Part shown: positions 5,067 to 5,439 of the stretch, one piece after another | How the letters are laid out: every line of letters starts with the position of its first letter | Position numbering within the stretch: the stretch's first letter is position 1 | Assembly (NCBI GenBank): GCA_000435715.1 | Contig: FR882593.1 | Location: forward strand, 127,659-133,097 | Length of the DNA stretch: 5,439 nt | Origin: Firmicutes bacterium CAG:145 | GTDB lineage: Bacteria; Bacillota; Clostridia; Peptostreptococcales; Anaerovoracaceae | Direction of reading: 5' to 3' | Notes under the pieces: model-generated | What the model was told of the DNA's origin: nothing | The model's input: only the letters and a program-made list of their open reading frames with translations | Databases searched by the model: none | Made by a program: the position numbers and the translations under genes

Positions 5067-5387
5067 ATGGGATTATTCAGCATCTTTACAGGAACAAACA
5101 TAAATGACGGCGTAAAGAAATATATGGAGACCGAGGGCGCGTCTCTCCTGGATGTTCGTACTGAAGATGAATACAGGAGCGGCCATATACCGGGAAGCAT
5201 AAATCTGCCGGTTCAGAATATAGGAAAAATTAAGAAGGTTATACCTGATAAGACTTCTGACATTTTCGTATACTGTCTGAGCGGGGCCAGGAGCAGTCAG
5301 GCCGTTGAGGCCCTGAAAAGAGAAGGCTACGAGAAAGTCACCAACATAGGAGGAATAAGCAGATATAAGGGAGAGCTAAAAAGATGA
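5067..5387 (+). CDS. Single-domain rhodanese-like sulfurtransferase
   Basis: This 106-residue protein is one complete rhodanese domain of the GlpE/PspE size class. The motifs appear in order: LLDVRTEDEY (27-36), HIPGSINLP (40-48), and the active-site loop CLSGAR (70-75), matching CxxGxR with Cys70 as the persulfide-forming residue. Such proteins carry sulfane sulfur as a cysteine persulfide, but the acceptor cannot be inferred. No signal peptide is obvious, although the N-terminus MGLFSIF is mildly hydrophobic; a cytoplasmic location is most likely. AGGGAG (5053-5058), eight bases before the ATG, is its ribosome binding site. The 115-base gap after the transporter contains a possible -10 box, TAAAAT at 5029-5034, with only a poor -35 (CTGAAT, 5006-5011). 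It is probably an independent gene, though read-through from the transporter operon is possible. Its stop overlaps an ATG (ATGA at 5384), but that frame closes after four codons. Confidence 0.93.
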   Translation: MGLFSIFTGTNINDGVKKYMETEGASLLDVRTEDEYRSGHIPGSINLPVQNIGKIKKVIPDKTSDIFVYCLSGARSSQAVEALKREGYEKVTNIGGISRYKGELKR

Positions 5388-5439
5388 TAAGCTTTTAATG
5401 TCCCAATATATAAAGAGGCTGATTCTAATAAGAAGGGAT
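5388..5439 (+). other. 3' edge of the window, possible beginning of another gene
   Basis: A frame beginning ATG TCC CAA at 5398 stays open to the last base (14 codons) but has no good ribosome binding site. Alternatively, AGAAGGG near the very end could be a ribosome binding site for a gene starting just outside the window. There is no terminator-like hairpin with a T-run after the rhodanese gene. Nothing firmer can be said from 52 bases. Confidence 0.25.

Noticed and set aside
5384..5398. ATGA overlap at the rhodanese stop suggesting a translationally coupled gene
   Set aside because: The frame beginning at this ATG reaches a stop after four codons.

Overview
The window comes from a bacterial chromosome and most resembles an anaerobic Bacillota genome of the Clostridia type. 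The evidence is the moderate base composition, frequent ATA, AGA and AGG codons, strong purine-rich ribosome binding sites ahead of every gene, a TTG start, and protein sequences of the kind common in gut and oral Clostridia. Nothing in the sequence fixes the genus. All five supported genes lie on the + strand.

Region 1 (1-210) holds a very small predicted membrane protein of 34 residues with a good ribosome binding site. Region 2 (211-567) has no supportable gene. It is packed with variants of one short motif, roughly TTTACSGGGARTTTTT, in alternating orientation. These variants pair into four consecutive hairpins, one of which looks like an intrinsic terminator. The right-hand end of this gap is a clear promoter overlaid by palindromes.

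Region 3 (628-1245) encodes a TetR/AcrR-type repressor. Its promoter carries two overlapping TATAAC/GTTATA palindromes around the predicted transcription start, as expected for self-repression, and its -35 box sits inside a further palindrome. Region 4 (1246-1446) holds a hairpin after the repressor gene, then two GTTAGT-N4-ACTAAY palindromes whose centres are 34 bp apart, then a leader hairpin.

Region 5 (1447-4951) encodes two fused membrane/ATPase ABC half-transporters separated by 4 bases. They almost certainly form one heterodimeric transporter with the type IV (exporter) fold. Sequence details, especially the D-loop of the first subunit, recall the YbtP/YbtQ and IrtA/IrtB branch, which imports iron-siderophore complexes despite its exporter-like architecture. 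A drug or peptide exporter cannot be excluded. Region 6 (5067-5387) is a single-domain rhodanese with an intact active-site cysteine, probably transcribed separately.

The most reasonable reading is a regulator plus transporter cassette. The repressor appears to control itself through one operator type, while the transporter promoter carries a different operator type. The transporter may therefore answer to a second, unlinked regulator such as an iron-responsive one. I found no unmistakable new multi-gene system. The least explained parts are the hairpin-dense gap at 236-502, the mismatch between the two operator types, and the small membrane protein.
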